A DNA stretch of 64,000 nt, from the NCBI RefSeq assembly GCF_029784135.1, contig NC_073746.1, positions 282,793,348 to 282,857,347 on the forward strand, written 5' to 3'. Positions 22,554 through 33,960 of the stretch are shown here, in pieces. The position numbers and the translations under genes are program-made. The DNA comes from Toxorhynchites rutilus septentrionalis (lineage: Eukaryota; Arthropoda; Insecta; Diptera; Culicidae). Within the stretch, counting starts at the first letter, position 1. Each line of letters opens with the position of its first letter. A model generated the notes under the pieces. The model was not told the origin of the DNA, ran no database searches, and worked only from the letters and a program-made list of their open reading frames with translations.

Positions 22554-23729
22554 TATTCACCTTCATAATTTATAAAATATCATTTTGCACTTCATATTAA
22601 AGAAACGTTGTTCAGTAAATAAATATCCAAAGTTCACAAAAAAATAAATCTTTTGTATCTTTCATAATTTTACATCACTGCTCTTTCAAGAGAAATGAAG
22701 GGAAATAAGGGATCCAGTACGACACACATATAAAAATTTAATACTACCGCAAAGTGTTGATATAGAATCAAAATTTTTATATAATTTTCTAATGTTTCGA
22801 AAAACGTGATAAACGGACACTATTTACAATAAGAAAAGAGAGTTAAACGAGCAAAATGTGATGAAATGATCGGCATAAGCCGCGATTCAAAAAAATACTG
22901 CTCTAATGACTTAACATTGTCCCAACAATTTATTGCTTGTTTTTAAAATGGTTTTTATAATACTATGCTTCGCCTGTTTGATATTATAGGTTAATTTTTT
23001 TTAGAAAAAAAAAACAAAAACGAAATAAATAAAAGCTTACTTAAAAAAAGGTAGACGCATTTTGTGGATTGGACATTCATTTTTATTTATTCATTCACTT
23101 CACTTGTTTATTTATTTATTTTTTGTTTATTTATTTAGTTATTTATATGTTTATTTATCTATTTATTTATTAACTTATTTATTTCATCAATCTACAAGTC
23201 TCCTAAAACCTTCTAAGAATACTGTAGCACCTTGTTTATGCAAACGCACGTTGAAAAAAAAAGAGAAAAAGACGGGTGGGTTATGTCGAGGACATAACCG
23301 GAGAGACGTAGAACTACACCGAGGGCTGTCAATCCAAATATACTGTTTTGTTTTTATTTATTCGAATTTTTCAAATGATAATGTGACTTGTGCGTGAAGT
23401 AATCTACTTGAATAATGATTTAGTTGACTCGAAAAATTAACTATTTAAAAAAATTTTGATGGTTCTGACGAGAACATTTGGTGTTGCCATTTGCGTTGGC
23501 GCTGTTCGATCATAACTTTGGTGCTTTCGATGGTGTTGCTTGATGATGGCTTTTGCGCTGGCGTTGGTGTTACTGTATTTGATTTTCGTTGGATTCTGAT
23601 GAGCTTTTATTTTATTTCTCCACAATTTCAAATTCATTCTCACTTTATTATTTTGACTTCTTCTTCTTGGTTTGTTTTATTGATGCTTTGTACTGAACGT
23701 TCATTCGCTGGGGAAGTTTTGGTGATTGG
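22554..23729. other. AT-rich non-coding stretch
   Basis: No gene is recognised. It contains the (TTTA)n tract at 23075-23190 and a TG/GC-rich patch at 23500-23600 (GTGTTGCTTGATGATGGC) without a supported protein. Confidence 0.5.
23075..23190. repeat. Interrupted TTTA microsatellite
   Basis: Tandem TTTA/TTAT units with several interruptions run over about 115 bp. Confidence 0.85.
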
Positions 23730-23742
23730 GTTGTCTTGAATT

Positions 23743-24024
23743 GCTCCCTTGGCCGAGTGGTTAGCGTCATAACTAACATGCCGGGTGTTCGGGTTCGATT
23801 CCCGTTCTGGTCGGGGGAATTTTTCGTCAAAGAAATTTCCTCCGACTTGCACTGTGATCACGCGTATTCTAGAGCTTGCCACTCAAAATGCATTCAAGGC
23901 GTGTTATTTGGCATAGAAATCTCAACTAAGTACTAATAAAAATTACGCAAGTAATACTACGTTGAGACGGCGAAGTTCCTCTAGGAACGTTAGTGCCATT
24001 GAAGAAGAAGAAGAAGAAGAAGAA
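23743..24024 (+). mobile_element. tRNA-derived SINE, family A, copy 3, with perfect TSD
   Basis: The head has GGCCGAGTGGTTAGCGTC and GGGTTCGATTCCCG, so both Pol III boxes are good. The tail is (GAA)n. A perfect 13-bp target duplication GTTGTCTTGAATT lies at 23730-23742 and 24025-24037. This is the best preserved copy and likely the youngest. Confidence 0.93.
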
Positions 24025-24390
24025 GTTGTCTTGAATTATAGTGTTTTAAACTTTACTCAGTTCATTCGTGCTAGTCTTTAAAAATGTCAATTTAGAAAAA
24101 AAAGCTCCGTCCTCTTCTCCCAGCCTTGACAAAATCCGTTTGGACTTCCCCCGACATTCCCACTCCCGACATTCTTCCAAAAACGGAAGCAAAAGTGACG
24201 AACCAGCCAAAAAGTGTAGGAAGTCACTATAGTACAGGAAGAAAAGAAAAAAAAAAGAATTCGTTTAGAAGCACTTTAATCATGTTTTGGGGGAGAAATA
24301 GTGTTGTATTCTAGAAGCTTCAAAGCCTCTCAGTTCATTCGCCTCAAGGCTTGAAAAAAGTTAGAAAACTTATCCTAAGCATTTGACCTT

Positions 24391-24890
24391 TTTTTTTTGT
24401 CCCATTTATTTATTTCAGGCTCATTGGCATTTTAGCTGTAACAGAGCCGAATTTTAATCGTGTACATGTCACATATTTATCATATCTATAATTAGCACAT
24501 TACACAATTGCCATTTTTCGGCGTTAGAGTATTCCCTTCTATACCATTCCATATGGTACACACATTTACACAGTAGCAGCCATTTAGGCGTAAGAGTTTT
24601 CTATCTGTTCTTCCATTATCCAGTTAGACCGGACAGCGGAGACAGTTGATTGATCATTGTTGAGTTATTTATAGAACAGCAGCCCGATGTGTCTTGCAGA
24701 GCAGAGCAGTTGTATGGATGAATCGATCATATTTCGACCGTGGATCGATCTCCATCGCTGATGATTGTTGCGTGGACGTAGCTATTCTGTAACAACACAA
24801 AGATGGTCAATGAGGGCCCTGAGTTTCGAACTCACGATCGATCGCTTACTAAGCGAACGCGCAACCAATGTGGCTACGGAGGCCCCCCCT
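24391..24890 (-). mobile_element. tRNA-derived SINE, family B, copy 2, with perfect TSD
   Basis: The minus-strand head begins at 24890 with GGCCTCCGTAGCCACATTGG, followed by the B box GAGTTCGAAACTC. The 3' end is a T-run on the plus strand. A perfect 15-bp target duplication TAAGCATTTGACCTT occurs at 24376-24390 and 24891-24905. Compared with copy 1 it has an extra segment near 24540-24600 including CCATATGGTACAC. Confidence 0.92.
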
Positions 24891-24905
24891 TAAGCATTTG
24901 ACCTT

Positions 24906-25765
24906 GAAAAGAGCCATTTTGAACGCCCTCTTTCAAAGTTTGGAGTAAATTAGAGGATCATTTAATCGCAAATCGTACGAGAAGTACAAAATTCTACGCG
25001 ACTCTAAGAATTAGCGATCCGTAACTTTCGTCTTCATGAGGTTGTGGGTGAGGAAGGCGTGTATGAGTGGAAATGCGTATGTGAGTATCATCAATCCTTA
25101 CAATCCTCGTACCTACAGACGCATGAAAACGAAAGTTATGAATCGTTACAAACATAGAAAAAACTTAGAAAAAACGGCTGAACGTATCAATATGAAACGT
25201 TCACAGATGTTTAGAGAATACACTAGGTTAAAAATTTGTCTGCAAACATTAGAACTTATTGCGATATTTGCAGCAGAATTACAGTGGATTTTGTTCTTGG
25301 CACTTTTTTGAAATCGATGCAGAAATTTAATTTTTTTTTGTCAAAGTAATAAAATATCTTTGTGTAGAATTTATTTGAGTTTTCAAAACTACCTTTCGAT
25401 TTACGGTGCGATGGTTCTTTATTGAATAATTCATCATCAAAGAGGAAGGGGCAATTTATTATTGAAACTGAAATACTTCTACATGGATAGGTCCTACTGG
25501 AACGTTCTAGGAACCAAATGAAAGCTGGATGATAAGGTTAATTGGATTTGCTATTGAGTTGGTTAGCAAAAAATTGTGTTAGTCCAGAAAATCTTTGAAA
25601 AAATAGAGAGAAATCGATATTTTATTTCTTCCCGATATTGTAGTGGACAACACACACCAAGATAAAAATATATAAAATATATATTCAAATGCCTGAGAGT
25701 GATGTACATGGGATACGATCAGGATTGCAAAGCGAATACTTTCCGAACCAGTCATTTGCTAGATT
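24906..25765. other. Non-coding stretch, one unassigned 91-codon frame
   Basis: A 91-codon plus frame (25036-25311) has a basic middle part (MKTKVMNRYKHRKNLEKTAE) and a hydrophobic tail. I do not recognise it and see no other gene-like signals, so it may be chance. Confidence 0.35.
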
Positions 25766-25914
25766 TTTATTTTTTATTTTATTTTATTTATATATACATT
25801 CATCGGACTTAACATGGTCTACATGAAAGAAAAACTACAAATATACATGTGGGCAACAAACACTACGTTGAAACATAAACAATTAAGAGATTCATCTTTT
25901 TTAAGCCGCTTAAA

Positions 25915-28874
25915 TTATCGAGTTGAGCTGAGCAGCTGGAGCACTTTCAGTTTGAAGACAGATGAGGACTCATTGAAATCAAATAAATGGTAAAACTCAT
26001 TAAATGCTGAACACATGGATTGAAACGGTGAATTTTTTGTGAAATCCGAACGGTTCCGTGGCATACGCAGAAATCTGCTGCGCTGGCGAAGATTATGGGG
26101 TAACACGTTTGCTTGCAACGATTCCAGTAATATTGGGCTGTCCACTTCAGATGTAAATTTATTTTAGCTGCCAAAACAGCTTTTGCTAGTTTTCTCCTTT
26201 TCTCGAGAGTAGTCAGTCCAAGTAACTGACAGCGGGCTTCGTAAGGCGGTAGATTCTGCGGATTATTCCAAGGTAACTCTCTAAGGGCGTACCGAATGAA
26301 TTTACGTTGAATGGCTTCTATTCGATTCGTCCAGTTGCTGTGGTACGGTGACCAAACGATTGAAGCATTTTCCAAATGAGAACAAACGTGCGCGCAATAT
26401 AAAGAGCGAAGGCAATGCGGATTATCAAACTCTCTCGCAATCTTGAACATAAATCCAAGTTGTCTATTCGCTTTGCCGATTACGGCAGACTGATGGTTTC
26501 GAAATGTCAATCTGGAATCAATCAGGACGCCTAAATCCTTGACGCACTCCACACGCTCAAGCTTTTGATCATTGATACGATAGTCAAAATAGAAGATCTC
26601 ACGGCTTAGTTTTCGATGGAATGAAATAACGACACATTTCTCAATGCTAATAGTCATTCTGTTCTCTTTACACCAGTCGTAGAATTTGTTCAGCAGTGAT
26701 TGTAGAACGTAGTGATCGTCCAAACTTTCCACAACGATGTATATTTTCAGGTCATCGGCATATACCAGTTTGCACCTTCCATCGAGCAGTACAGTGACAT
26801 CGTTAAAAAATAGTACAAATAGCAAGGGACCGAGATTGCTGCCCTGGGGAACTCCAGTTTCATTCACGAAAACATTCGACAACGAAGAACCTACTTTGAC
26901 TTGCAGTATTCTATCCTTGAGGTACGATTCCAACCAGCGGCAGAGGCTACTAGAAAATCCGAGTTTAGCAAACTTCTTCAAGGCAATGTCGTGGTCAATC
27001 CTATCAAAAGCTGATTTCAGATCAGTGTAAATAGCATCAACTTGGTTACCGGATCCAGTATTGTCAATGCAAAACGTGATGAACTCCATCAGATTTGTAT
27101 GAACGGACCTGCCTTGTACGAACCCATGTTGTTCTTGAGCAATGTAACTCCTGCAGCTGAAGCGAATTACTTCACTCACAATTATTTCCAGCAGCTTAGA
27201 GCCAGCGCACAGCGAAGTGATGCCTCTGTAGTTACTTACAGACCGCTTTTCACCTTTTTTGAAAACTGGAAACATGTATGATTTTTTCCATTCTGCAGGA
27301 AATTTTGCTTGTTCCATTGAAAGTCTGAAGATCTTCAGGAGTGGCGTTGATAGTGGTTGAATGCATCGTTTCAGAACAATTGCTGGTAGACCGTCGGGAT
27401 CAGGAGTATACGAAGACTTAAGCTTGTGCGCCGCTCTAAAAAGCATTTCTTCGGATACAACGAAGCAGTCAACATCGACAAGATCAGCAGGAACAGTATC
27501 GAGAAATTCATTGGATGGATTTTCCGGACCAGCTTTGCCAAAAGCTGACGCAAAATGTTCCACAAACAATTTACATTTCGTTTCGTTCGTCGAGGCCGTA
27601 GAGGTTCCGAGTGACATAGTCAGGGGTAAACCATCTTCCGTGTGCTTTGATTTTACATACGACCAAAACATCCTTGGATTGCGACGCAATTGCTCCTGGA
27701 TTCTCCTCATATAACCAGCATATCTTTGGCGATTCTATGCACGGTAAGCAGAGCATGCTTCCTTGAATTGAGTCTTCGAATACATACGCCGTTTCGATGA
27801 ATATCTCCGAAGCGCCGTCGAGCGTTTGGTTTTTAAGTTTCGAAGCCTGCCGTTCGACCATGGTGGCTTAGGTGATGGTTTGAATCGGGGAGTATGGCTC
27901 ATGAGAAAGTTGTTCACGATGAGGCCAAACTGATTAATCGACTCATCAACATCTGTACAGCTAAGAACAGCAGACCAGTCAGTCAATTCCAAACCTTCAG
28001 TCAATCCAGTGAAGTTCATCCGTCTGTAGTTCAGTGACCCGGGGTCGACAACATCTTCGTATTTCAAGTGCTCAATGTTTTCAAGTGTAAATATAAGGGC
28101 TGGATGATGGCTGTCCAACGGCACAAGTGGGTCGACAGTTGTGGTTACTGAACAAGCCGTTCTATCACTGACAAAAATCAGGTCCAACTGACGCTGGTTA
28201 TAGTTTCGAATCGTACTGCATTGGATCAGATTACATCGTGCTACACCGTCCAATAACACCTCGATAGCAGAATATTGTTGTCCGAGTCCAGATCGCACCG
28301 ACATAGGATACGCGAAATTGTTTCCGTTGGTAGTGCATGACCAAACCAAGTTTGGCTGATTGTAGTCACCCGTGACAACAATGTTGTCGTCGATTCCGGC
28401 ACGTTTACGTACTTTTTCTACACAGCTTACGTGGCTCGCCATAAGATTCCTATCACCACGTTTTTCGCAGGGTAGGTAGAAAGATCCAACAAAAATTTTG
28501 CAGTCTGTAACCGATATCTGTACGAACACTTGCTCAAGACTATCAACCATTCCTTCGGTGCATAAACAAGAATCGAAGACTTTCCTGACAGCAATTAAAA
28601 CGCCTCCTCCTACTTTACGCAAGCTATTTTTATGATTGCGATCCATCCTGAACACGTTGAAACTATTGCCGAACAGTTGAACAGAGTTGATTCTTTCGTC
28701 CAACCATGTCTCAACTAGCACTATGACATCGTATTCCACTTCCAAACAAGCCAGAAAAAAGTCATCAATTTTGGATTTCAGACCACGAACGTTCTGGTAG
28801 TAGAAGCGGATCGGAGAGCACGAATCGTTGTCAGACGTTGAACGCGCCTCGCTAGAGCCATCGATGCCATCCAC
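25915..28874 (-). pseudogene. LINE ORF2: AP endonuclease plus reverse transcriptase, one stop and one frameshift
   Basis: From ATG 28874 the endonuclease domain shows FYYQNVRGLKSK, VLVETWLDE, GGGVLIAV, GDYNQPN and DSHHPALIF over residues ~20-260. A TAG at 27735-27737 interrupts the frame, which continues in phase (RRIQEQLRRNPRMFWSYVKS). The reverse transcriptase has NYRGITSLCAGSK, YTDLKSAFDRIDHD, GVPQGSNLGPLLF and the catalytic YADD (about 26751-26765 on the plus strand). A frameshift near 26155 moves the C-terminal ~75 residues (SPILLESLQANVLPHNLRQ) into another frame ending at 25915. Combined length is near 985 codons, normal for this group. Confidence 0.92.
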
Positions 28875-28984
28875 GACTCCATTCTGCCATTAACAGGGTT
28901 GACGACCCGCTGGTCTATGGCTGTTGGCTGAGGAGATCTGTGAATGGTGAATGAATCAGGAAGCGTATTGGTCGAAGTGGATGT

Positions 28985-29435
28985 GTTCTTGCCTGGAAAA
29001 GCAGGCTGGGAGACCTCTTCTAAAGCTACAGACACAGGACCGGGACGACTGCGATGATTGGAACCAAATCGATTTGATTGCAGGGATGAACTGGTTGCTT
29101 GATCGGTCACGACTGGTCTGCACATAAAAGAGGCTCCCATAGTGCTTATTAACGTGCATCCCGGTAACCGCTTAACACCTCCAGTACTCTCAATATGATG
29201 AGAAGCTTGATGGTAGCGAACGTTTTGCGAGGAATTGCTAAAAGCCCAAATTTTGTGAGAGAACGACGATTCAGTATCGGAAAAAACTTGCCTGGCAGAA
29301 CAGGCTGGGCTACCCTGTCTCCACCATCGAACACAGGGACGGGACGACTGCGGCAGTGACTGAAGTGATATGGCTCGACTGTGCCGAGGGGATAAGGGCT
29401 GCCCATATAACCTGTTTGTGTGCGTCCCGAGTTGT
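28985..29435 (-). repeat. Diverged direct duplication in the ORF1-ORF2 linker
   Basis: On the plus strand, GCCTGG-A--A-CAGGCTGGG followed by GGGACGACTGCG appears near 28991-29065 and again near 29290-29365. Similar CATCCCGG / CGTCCCG text lies downstream of each. The two units are about 300 bp apart. Confidence 0.6.
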
Positions 29436-29480
29436 CCTCGATGCTGAATGTTAATGATGGTAGGTCGTTTTTTGCTAACA

Positions 29481-30554
29481 CTATGACAAATTCGGACGAG
29501 TTGAAGCAGAATCGTTTTTTGGGTTGTGTTCGAAAGCTCGGATGGTGACTCCTTCAGGCCAGTACCAACGATCGCCGACCACGTTTGAAACAGCTTTACT
29601 GACTGTCACTTTAAATGAAACGAATGACAAGTCATCCAGGCTTTTCCCACGAGGAACTAGCTTCACAACTTTGACCAGAGACGAGTCCACATTTACAATG
29701 TCATGTATATGTTGTTTAACATCGTCCTCCCTTTGATCTGGGGTAAACGGGGTCACATAGAACGCTGCCATGTCGTCAGTAGCCTGTCCAATCTTAGCAA
29801 CGTTCAAAGTCCCTGTGCTACGCCGGATAACGTTACCACCAGATTGGTTTCTGTTAGTGGGTGAGGTGTGATGACCGGAGATGCTAGAGTGCGGCCTATT
29901 ACTGTTACCAACAGCATGAACAAGAGATGAAGACTCGTTCACTGATTGTTTATCCGAGTTTTCAATTGGTACAGCCGGCGTAGATGCAATCGTGTTAGAA
30001 GTGGTCCTAAACTGTTGCTTTGCTCATATTTGCACGCGTCGGTTTCCAACCATGAGTCTGTCAGGTTGTTGTTGCGCAACAGAGCTGTTGATTTCATCCA
30101 ACACTTCAAAAAATGATGACTCATCGCAAGACCTCGAGCGATTGATGGGACCGATGGTATCATCGAGGTTTAGCTGATCGATGTTTTGGAGAAATGACGA
30201 CTTATCGGATAATTGGATGGTTTGTTTGCATTGCTGCTGTGAGCCATAGAGCGTCTTGTTGATGGTGCGAAGGTTATCGCCGTAGTTGCCTAAGCGTGTA
30301 TCTATAGAATCCGTACGTATCACTAGTTCTCGTAACGCTTTCATAATGATGCTCTCTCGATTGTGTGTAGCGGGATTGAAACTCAGTCGACAGGAATCTC
30401 AAAACCAGAGCACTCCAATTCATGCTGTCCATGCTGAGTAATGGTGCTTTGTTAGTCCAACACAGGTGTGATGGAAAATAAGACCGCAGGAGCCACTACA
30501 CGAAATCGTCTTGCCAGCACTCAAGGATTGTGAACAGGCTTGGCAAGAATCCAT
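29481..30554 (-). pseudogene. LINE ORF1 with N-terminal PHD finger, three in-frame stops
   Basis: ATG 30554 starts MDSCQACSQ and continues with Cys and His spaced as in a PHD finger (CQAC...CSGSC...HHTC). Stops are at 30420-30422, 30399-30401 and 30024-30026, all in one frame. The frame continues after each with recognisable text: KALRELVIRTDSIDTRLGNY, then RSRSCDESSFFEVLDEI, then the C-terminal domain (DDMAAFYVTPFTPDQREDDV, KVVKLVPRGKSLDDLSFVSF). It ends at 29481. ORF1 proteins bind the LINE RNA. The single frame with scattered stops shows decay by point mutation. Confidence 0.85.
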
Positions 30555-30560
30555 ATTTCC

Positions 30561-33309
30561 AAGATAGAAGCTCACGATTTCAGCTGTGTTATAGAGTCAC
30601 GCTAGACGACAGTGATGACAGGTTTTAGAAGCGCCTACGGTTATGCAATGCTCACGACGAAAGAGCTTCCGATGATTCGAGTAGATGCAAACTCGATAAG
30701 ATGAGAAGCTTAGGAGCGAAAGTTGATCTACTATCCAGTAGATGTCGCTTCAGGAAAAAAAATTGGCGTGGAGAATAGTGTGCTTTTGATATATTGTTTC
30801 ACTAATAAAGCACAGAACTCGCGAAAACCAAAAATGTATAATAACGGTACATCGGATAAATTCACAAACGGTTATTTTCAGACACAGAGCACTTCTGAAC
30901 AATATCGATATGAAGACAACATTAAACGAAATAAAAAAACATCAAAAATATCGTGAAAAAATGCGACCGGAGAAAAAGCATTTGTTTACACAAAGCAGTG
31001 CTGGCAGATTCATGCATCATGTCTCATACCTATGTAACTATATTTATATTGATATCAATAGTTGACTTTCAAAGCAGGTTTTAAGCTATTTAAACGTTTT
31101 GTTGGAATCAATAAGTAACAAACATCACACTCTGACCTTTTATCTTTCGAACGAAGTGATTTTCGTACTATGAAGATTCAGCCTGCTAAGGGGTATTAAC
31201 GCTCAAAATCTTGCACTCAAAGCATACTGCTTTCGTTTCCGAAACTTTGAACTTACACCCCAGTACAAAAATGGAAGACGTAGTCCTACGTTCAAAATGA
31301 CTGAACACTTCACAGTGGGACAACTTTTTTTATTATGCATACTTGCTGGAAGGAGAATCACACAGAGATGGGACTTTCACTGCTCTTCAAGGAACTGAAC
31401 AATGTCCGATATATTTCTCTGCATCGAGCAAAACCAGCAAAATCATGTGATATCAACATTAAGAAACACTGTTGTCTGCTCGCTAGCTGGTGCGAGACTG
31501 GGGTTGACTAGATCGAAGCCAATATTTATATGGTGGTTTCTTTTTATTCTTTTTCTTTGTTCAGTTTAAGATTTTCATTTTACCCCTAATATCCTCCTGT
31601 TAGACGTAGTCCTTCGTTAACAAATGGTAAACATTAGAGTAAATTTCTTTTCTGTCTGCCACTGTAGCATTAAGGAACACTAGAGTAATATACGCATCCC
31701 GTTGATCCATTTGATTAATAACACACTGCGAGTTCGACGCCATTGGTTTCAGAGTTTTGAAGCCACTTCACAACGAGAAGGATAATCGATGCGTTGCGTT
31801 TTATGGCTCGCTCGGTCATTTATCATAATAAAAATGCATGACACTTGCACCCGCCCTGCTCCCTTTTAAATTATGACCGCGCAATCGTGGAATAGTTTCT
31901 TGCCCTCGTGCTAAGCGACCACTGGCAACGAGATTTTCACACTAGACGCCAATCCGCTCCGACCGAATGGCCACAGTATGCATATGAGCGGGTACACTAT
32001 TTGTTTATGCTGCTCACAAGCCCCACAACGGGACGAGACTTCTCCATTCATCGACTTCTTGTCTCTCCAGAAACTGGACATGTAAATGCACGCGAAGCTT
32101 TCCCCTCTCACCCAACGGAACTGGCCCGATGCATTCGCTAAATGACTAGCCACCATCATTACGAGGTATAGTACATAACAATCGTCTACGTTGAAGACTT
32201 TATAAACAGTACATACGACATGGTCGATCCCAGCGATGGCTGACTGACTGGCTGGCTGGCCGGCTGGTTAAGTTTTCCCGAAAGGGAAACAAATTGACCA
32301 CGACCGAACGGGGGTCGAGTGAATTAGTTTCTATTAAATTTACCGATGCGCGAGCGCCATCGCTGATTGCGTACCCCTTTACCGCCCGCGCTGACCAGAA
32401 GATCGCTGGCGCCCATGCGCAAGCACTGCGCTGGCTTCCGTCCGCGCGCTCGTCAGCCGTCGGTCAATTTGTGAGGCGCAGCGTCCTGTCATAAATAAAA
32501 GCGCGTGATTGGAAGACGATTTGCGCGATCGTGCGATCCGATGGGGTTCGCTAGTGGGATCGCGAATGTTTCGTTGATACATTTCTTTATTCCCGAAAAA
32601 TTTAGATATTGTATAATCAACACACGAATTGGATTTTGTGATAATTTTTCAAACACTATTCAACAAATCAATAAATCAACAGTTTTATAAAAAGTGGACA
32701 ACCCTCTTTCCTCTATCACCAGTAGACTCACTCAGAGTTGAACGACAGCGCTTGTGACGATGCTTCGTATCGCTAAATACGGCGGTATTTATTTTTAGCG
32801 ATTGGTACCAGCATTGCAACTCAACGGGATTTAAATACCGCTGAGTGATTGTCGAAATAGACCCATTGAAGCGAATTTCCCCCTCCCCGTTATCGCAAGC
32901 AGTTGGATTGCCTAGGTCATTGAGGTTTCCTAATGAGGAGATAATTAGCAACACTTTCGTTGTCGATTATTTAATCCCGAGGAAGATTCGGCAGTGAGAG
33001 ATTACGTGACTGTCGTTACGAGGCAGGCATGAAGTTCAAGGTTGAAAGGCGATTCTATAAACAGAATCAGCTCAGTTCGAGTTTCCCCTAGTTGCTACGA
33101 TGATCACTTTCATGATAATCTCATGATTTAGTTTTTTGTGAAAAAAAAATGTTTGGTTGAATAGTGTCGAAGAGAACTTGTCAATCGTTAGCCACTATTT
33201 TTATTCCGTTTCCGTTATAACATTTAGCGAACTATTATAGAATTGCCTTCCTTTACATTTAGTTCAAGTAGATTTTTATTACTTTATTTATGCAATAAAG
33301 TATTTCGGT
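30561..33309. other. Non-coding stretch, no gene recognised
   Basis: It holds two copies of the near-palindromic GACGTAGTCC motif (31277-31292, 31603-31618). A GC-rich island with many CpG lies at 32220-32570 (CTGGCTGGCTGGCCGGCTGG, then GCGCG-rich sequence) and contains an ATAAATAAAAG box near 32490. That could be a promoter or CpG-richer regulatory region, but no exon follows that I can read. Confidence 0.4.
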
Positions 33310-33960
33310 CGATCTTCTCAGGTTGCCCAAAATTACCTTAGTTGTGGCGATTCAAAAATATGTTAACATGTGAAATATAAAATGTAATACGCGTGATGGA
33401 TAACAAAATATATAATCGGTTCGACAGATTCTGAAGGAAGTTTATCTGTGACCTTCTTAGGTTTCTCGAGGAAAACCGCTGCCGTCGTGATTGATTTTTT
33501 TTTAAATATAATACAAGTGATGATATTAAAACATATCGTAGGTTCAGTTGATTTTAAAGGAATTTCTTAGGTGACCGAGTGAAAAATATATCGTCGATTT
33601 GAGTAATGTTGAAGCAGTGTCTCGGCGTCCTTCTTAGGTTAAAAAAATAACCTTGGTTGTCACAATTGAATAATATTTCGAAAAATAATACATGTGACGA
33701 ACATCGAAATACATAGTCAGTTTTAGCGAGTTTAAAAGAATTTTCTCTGTGACATTCTCAGGTTACTAAAACTAAAAGGGTTTCTTAGCGACCTTTTCAG
33801 GTTGCCACAAATAACCTTGGTCTCCGCGATTGAATAAATATATAGATCGAGGGTTTATAAAGGAGTTTTTTATTACCTTCTCAGGTCAAGAAAAACATCT
33901 ATGTACTAGGCACGATGAATAACGAAATGCATGACCGGCCCGATATTTTCTTCAAATCTC
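33310..33960. repeat. Degenerate tandem repeat, about four units of 130-170 bp
   Basis: Units can be lined up on AACCTTGGTTGTC-C-ATTGA-like text at about 33338, 33476, 33650 and 33806. Each is followed by an AATAATAC-TGTGA-like block and a TTCTCAGGTT-like block. Units are well diverged. I see no coding capacity. Confidence 0.6.

Larger units (their letters stand above)
25766..30560 (-). mobile_element. Near-full-length non-LTR retrotransposon (LINE) with PHD-type ORF1
   Basis: The minus strand carries ORF1 (30554-29481), a ~600-bp linker, ORF2 (28874-25915) and a short 3' UTR ending in an AAATA-rich tail near 25766. ORF1 starts with a PHD-like zinc finger, and ORF2 has an N-terminal AP endonuclease and a reverse transcriptase; this order fits CR1/Jockey-group LINEs. 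I could not fix the clade. The 5' boundary is uncertain and could lie further up to ~30720. ORF1 and ORF2 both carry in-frame stops, so the copy is inactive. Confidence 0.88.

Noticed and set aside
25036..25311. 91-codon frame with a hydrophobic tail as a small membrane protein
   Set aside because: No signal of selection can be seen and no family is recognised.
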